In this document: positions 6,128 through 7,129 of the stretch, in pieces
Layout of the letters: every line of letters starts with the position of its first letter
Numbering within the stretch: the first letter of the stretch is position 1
Source: Bacteroidales bacterium
Lineage (GTDB): Bacteria > Bacteroidota > Bacteroidia > Bacteroidales > VadinHA17
Reading direction: 5' to 3'
Assembly (NCBI GenBank): GCA_030692905.1
Contig: JAUYBT010000115.1
Span: 1 to 7,129, forward strand
DNA: 7,129 nucleotides
The notes under the pieces: generated by a model
Database searches by the model: none
What the model was told of the DNA's origin: nothing
Seen by the model: the letters and a program-made list of their open reading frames with translations, nothing else
Made by a program: the position numbers and the translations under genes

Positions 6128-6238
6128 AGTATTAGAAATGTCAGCGATTAACAACTTAAAGATAAATAAATTGAGTCATATTAAAAAATCTTATTACTGG
6201 AAATTAGATTTTTTTATCTTATTTAAGAAGTAGTCTAT

Positions 6239-6400
6239 GGGACTTTATTTTTAAACAAATTGGGCTAAAGCCCTTAAGATATGTGATTCTGAGACCGTTG
6301 GCTAAAGCCAACGGTAATTGATTAAATTATAGATGATAAGAAAATAGCAGAACAGTCAAATTATTACAGCCTCAATTAACGTCGGTTTTAACCAACTGAT
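6239..6400. repeat. Right REP palindrome cluster
   Basis: It contains half of an R2 (gggactttattt, 6239-6250), an intact R3 (6262-6273), an intact R4 (6294-6315) and a decayed R1 (cgtcggttttaaccaact, about 6380-6397). The order and spacing match the left cluster from 5531 on, offset by 731-732 bp, which shows duplication of one structured unit. Confidence 0.82.
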
Positions 6401-6407
6401 AGAGACC

Positions 6408-6427
6408 GGCCTTTTTCTATGCACTTA
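6408..6427 (+). repeat. Right copy of the 20-bp direct repeat
   Basis: It matches 5326-5345 at 19 of 20 positions (one G/T difference) and directly follows the decayed R1 palindrome. It is too long and too distant from the element ends to be a simple target duplication. Confidence 0.6.
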
Positions 6428-6432
6428 TCAGG

Positions 6433-6444
6433 AATCTTCTCGTT
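6433..6444 (+). repeat. Third AATCTTCTCGTT box
   Basis: This 12-mer is identical to 4271-4282 and differs at one base from 3122-3133, where it forms the right side of the two hairpin repeats. Here the hairpin itself is missing and the box continues as GTTGTAT rather than GTTAGGC. Confidence 0.5.
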
Positions 6445-6514
6445 GTATGTAATTGCATCAGAGCCGCGTTTTTTAGTATATATTCTATTTCAAGTGGAAA
6501 AATATCAGACAAAG

Positions 6515-6545
6515 TTTCCTTAAAGGGAAATATTTTGTATATTTG
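6515..6545 (+). promoter_or_regulatory. Promoter with operator-like palindrome for the HigB/HigA-like operon
   Basis: A perfect -7 element TATATTTG lies at 6538-6545, with TTTC (6515-6518) at a suitable -33 distance of 19 bp. Between them is the near-palindrome TTTCCTTAAAGGGAAA (6515-6530), placed where a HigA-type repressor could block RNA polymerase. Autoregulation by the antitoxin is typical of such operons and is inferred here. Confidence 0.6.
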
Positions 6546-6559
6546 TCAAAAAAAATTTA

Positions 6560-6731
6560 ATGATTAAATATTCAGTTATTTTTCTCGAGTTTGCAAAAGT
6601 GTTTCTTGATAATCTTGACAAAAAGTCACGTGAAAAAGTTTTATTTAACACAAAAAACACCTAAAAGTGAGATTGACAAGGCAGAACACATTAGAAATGA
6701 GTATTTTAAACTAAAAAACAAAAAACAATGA
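6560..6731 (+). pseudogene. HigB/RelE-like (phage Gp49-like) toxin gene, internally deleted and frameshifted
   Basis: From ATG 6560 the frame gives MIKYSVIFLEFAKVFLDNLD...REKVLFN, which resembles the start of Gp49/HigB-type (PF05973) mRNA-interferase toxins, but it hits TAA at 6662-6664 after 34 codons. In another frame, from about 6654, the sequence reads KTPKSEIDKAEHIRNEYF and ends at TGA 6729-6731; this is the conserved C-terminal helix of the same family. About half of a normal ~110-residue toxin, including the central sheet and its catalytic region, is missing, so it cannot be active. The A-rich stretch at the junction (ACAAAAAACACC, 6650-6661) suggests slippage or microhomology-mediated loss. 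The remaining end still overlaps the antitoxin start by four bases (ATGA), as in an intact operon. Confidence 0.82.
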
Positions 6732-7042
6732 AAACATATAGCTTAGAAGAATTAACAGATAAGTATGTTGGGACAAAGGGTACCAAAGAAAGAGAAAAAT
6801 TCGATTTTGAATTAAAACTTGATATTCTGGGAGAAATGATTAAAAAGGCCAGAAAAGAACAAAATCTTACTCAAGAACAATTGGGAGAATTAGTTGGTGT
6901 ACAAAAGGCTCAAATCTCGAAAATTGAGACCAATGCAAAGGATGTAAGATTTTCAACTATAATGAGAGTTTTCGATGCCTTGAAAGCAAAAGTTAAAATG
7001 ACAATTGAATTTAATCCAGATTCAAATTTGGAGATCGCATAA
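6728..7042 (+). CDS. HigA-like XRE-family antitoxin (HTH repressor), toxin partner lost
   Basis: This is a 104-residue protein with a Cro/C1-type helix-turn-helix at about 35-90. LTQEQLGELVGVQKAQISKIE (47-67) contains the two DNA-contacting helices, and the segment ends in VKMTIEF. The N-terminal 30 residues (SLEELTDKYVGTKGTKERE) form the charged segment that in this antitoxin group contacts the toxin. It is the second gene of a toxin-first HigB-HigA operon, and its start overlaps the end of the toxin remnant. HigA proteins neutralise HigB and repress their own promoter, here probably via the palindrome at 6515-6530. Because the toxin is broken, the gene now looks like an orphan antitoxin or plain repressor. 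The frame is intact with no sign of decay. Confidence 0.9.
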   Translation: MKTYSLEELTDKYVGTKGTKEREKFDFELKLDILGEMIKKARKEQNLTQEQLGELVGVQKAQISKIETNAKDVRFSTIMRVFDALKAKVKMTIEFNPDSNLEIA

Positions 7043-7069
7043 AAATGCAAAGCCATTTACAAGGAAAAT

Positions 7070-7110
7070 TTACCATAAATTACCGAAATGGTAACTTTTT
7101 ATTATCTTTG
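7070..7110 (+). promoter_or_regulatory. Promoter with operator-like repeats for a gene beyond the window
   Basis: A perfect -7 element TATCTTTG lies at 7103-7110. Just upstream are TTACCAT (7070-7076) and ATGGTAA (7088-7094) as an inverted pair, with a further TTACC at 7080-7084 forming a tighter TTACC-GAAAT-GGTAA palindrome. A T-run follows (7096-7100), so the inverted repeat might also end higA transcription. The gene served lies outside the window. Confidence 0.5.
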
Positions 7111-7129
7111 TCGTAATTTTTACAAACCA

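Larger units (their letters stand above)
5464..6400. mobile_element. RAYT/REP element (IS200/IS605-like) with tandem empty copy
   Basis: A minus-strand HUH/Y1 transposase gene is embedded in four kinds of palindrome that repeat in a fixed order: R1 (accgtcggtt type), R2 (gggactttagtccc), R3 (gggctaaagccc) and R4 (accgttggct type). The left part carries R1-R2-R3-R4 at 5464-5584 and again R1-R2 at 5645-5700; the right part carries half an R2 (6239-6250), then R3, R4 and a decayed R1 (6262-6400). REP-like palindromes around a single-copy Y1 transposase are the hallmark of REP-associated tyrosine transposases. No tnpB is present and no terminal inverted repeats are seen. Exact element ends cannot be fixed by eye. 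Confidence 0.75.
6401..6559. other. Spacer between the REP block and the toxin remnant
   Basis: No coding sequence is seen. It holds the right 20-bp direct repeat (6408-6427), the third AATCTTCTCGTT box (6433-6444) and the promoter of the HigB/HigA-like operon (6515-6545). Confidence 0.5.

Noticed and set aside
5464..6400. CRISPR array
   Set aside because: The repeats are palindromes of four kinds in a unit of about 181 bp around a transposase, without equal-length unique spacers or cas genes.
1..7129. tRNA, rRNA or a known riboswitch
   Set aside because: No cloverleaf, rRNA-like segment or recognisable aptamer was found on either strand by eye.

Overview
The window reads as a Bacteroidota (Bacteroidetes) chromosome segment. 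It is AT-rich, its start codons lack clear Shine-Dalgarno sequences, and three sites match the Bacteroidota -7 promoter element TAnnTTTG (2327-2334, 6538-6545, 7103-7110). A core biosynthetic end is followed by about 5.9 kb of accessory DNA.

Layout. (1) 1-1200: the 3' end of aroB and a complete aroC, 4 bp apart in one operon, giving two steps of the shikimate/chorismate pathway. (2) 1211-1399: nine degenerate 21-bp tandem units right after the aroC stop. (3) 1426-1924, minus strand: a decayed gene of an unnamed family, with its middle deleted and the two ends in different frames. (4) 1925-2341: a gene-free stretch with several inverted repeats and a good promoter. (5) 2342-3060: an overlapping nucleotidyltransferase/HEPN pair (MNT-HEPN toxin-antitoxin type). 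(6) 3179-4039: an unrecognised multi-pass membrane protein. (7) 4353-5198: a DUF4062 protein with a probable winged-helix C-terminus. (8) 5464-6400: a REP-associated HUH/Y1 transposase (RAYT, IS200/IS605-like) embedded in REP-type palindromes, next to what looks like an empty copy of the same unit. (9) 6560-7042: a HigB-like toxin gene destroyed by an internal deletion, with an intact HigA-like antitoxin gene. (10) A promoter and operator-like repeat at the right edge for a gene outside the window.

Most interesting point. The accessory genes 5-7 and 9 are all on the plus strand and sit in modules separated by imperfect hairpins. Two of these hairpins are near-identical 60-bp copies flanking the membrane-protein gene. 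The box AATCTTCTC(G/A)TT occurs three times, each upstream of a different gene, and once it runs into GTTAGGC. The architecture resembles integron attC sites, so the region may be a cassette array without an integrase (CALIN-like) carrying toxin-antitoxin and defence-type genes. This is inference: only one site has a canonical core, no integrase is in the window, and a structured REP/MITE-type repeat is the main alternative.

How the genes work together. AroB and AroC act in one pathway. The MNT/HEPN and HigB/HigA pairs are toxin-antitoxin partners, the second one broken. The membrane protein and DUF4062 protein stand alone, and a defence role for them is suggested only by neighbourhood and family.
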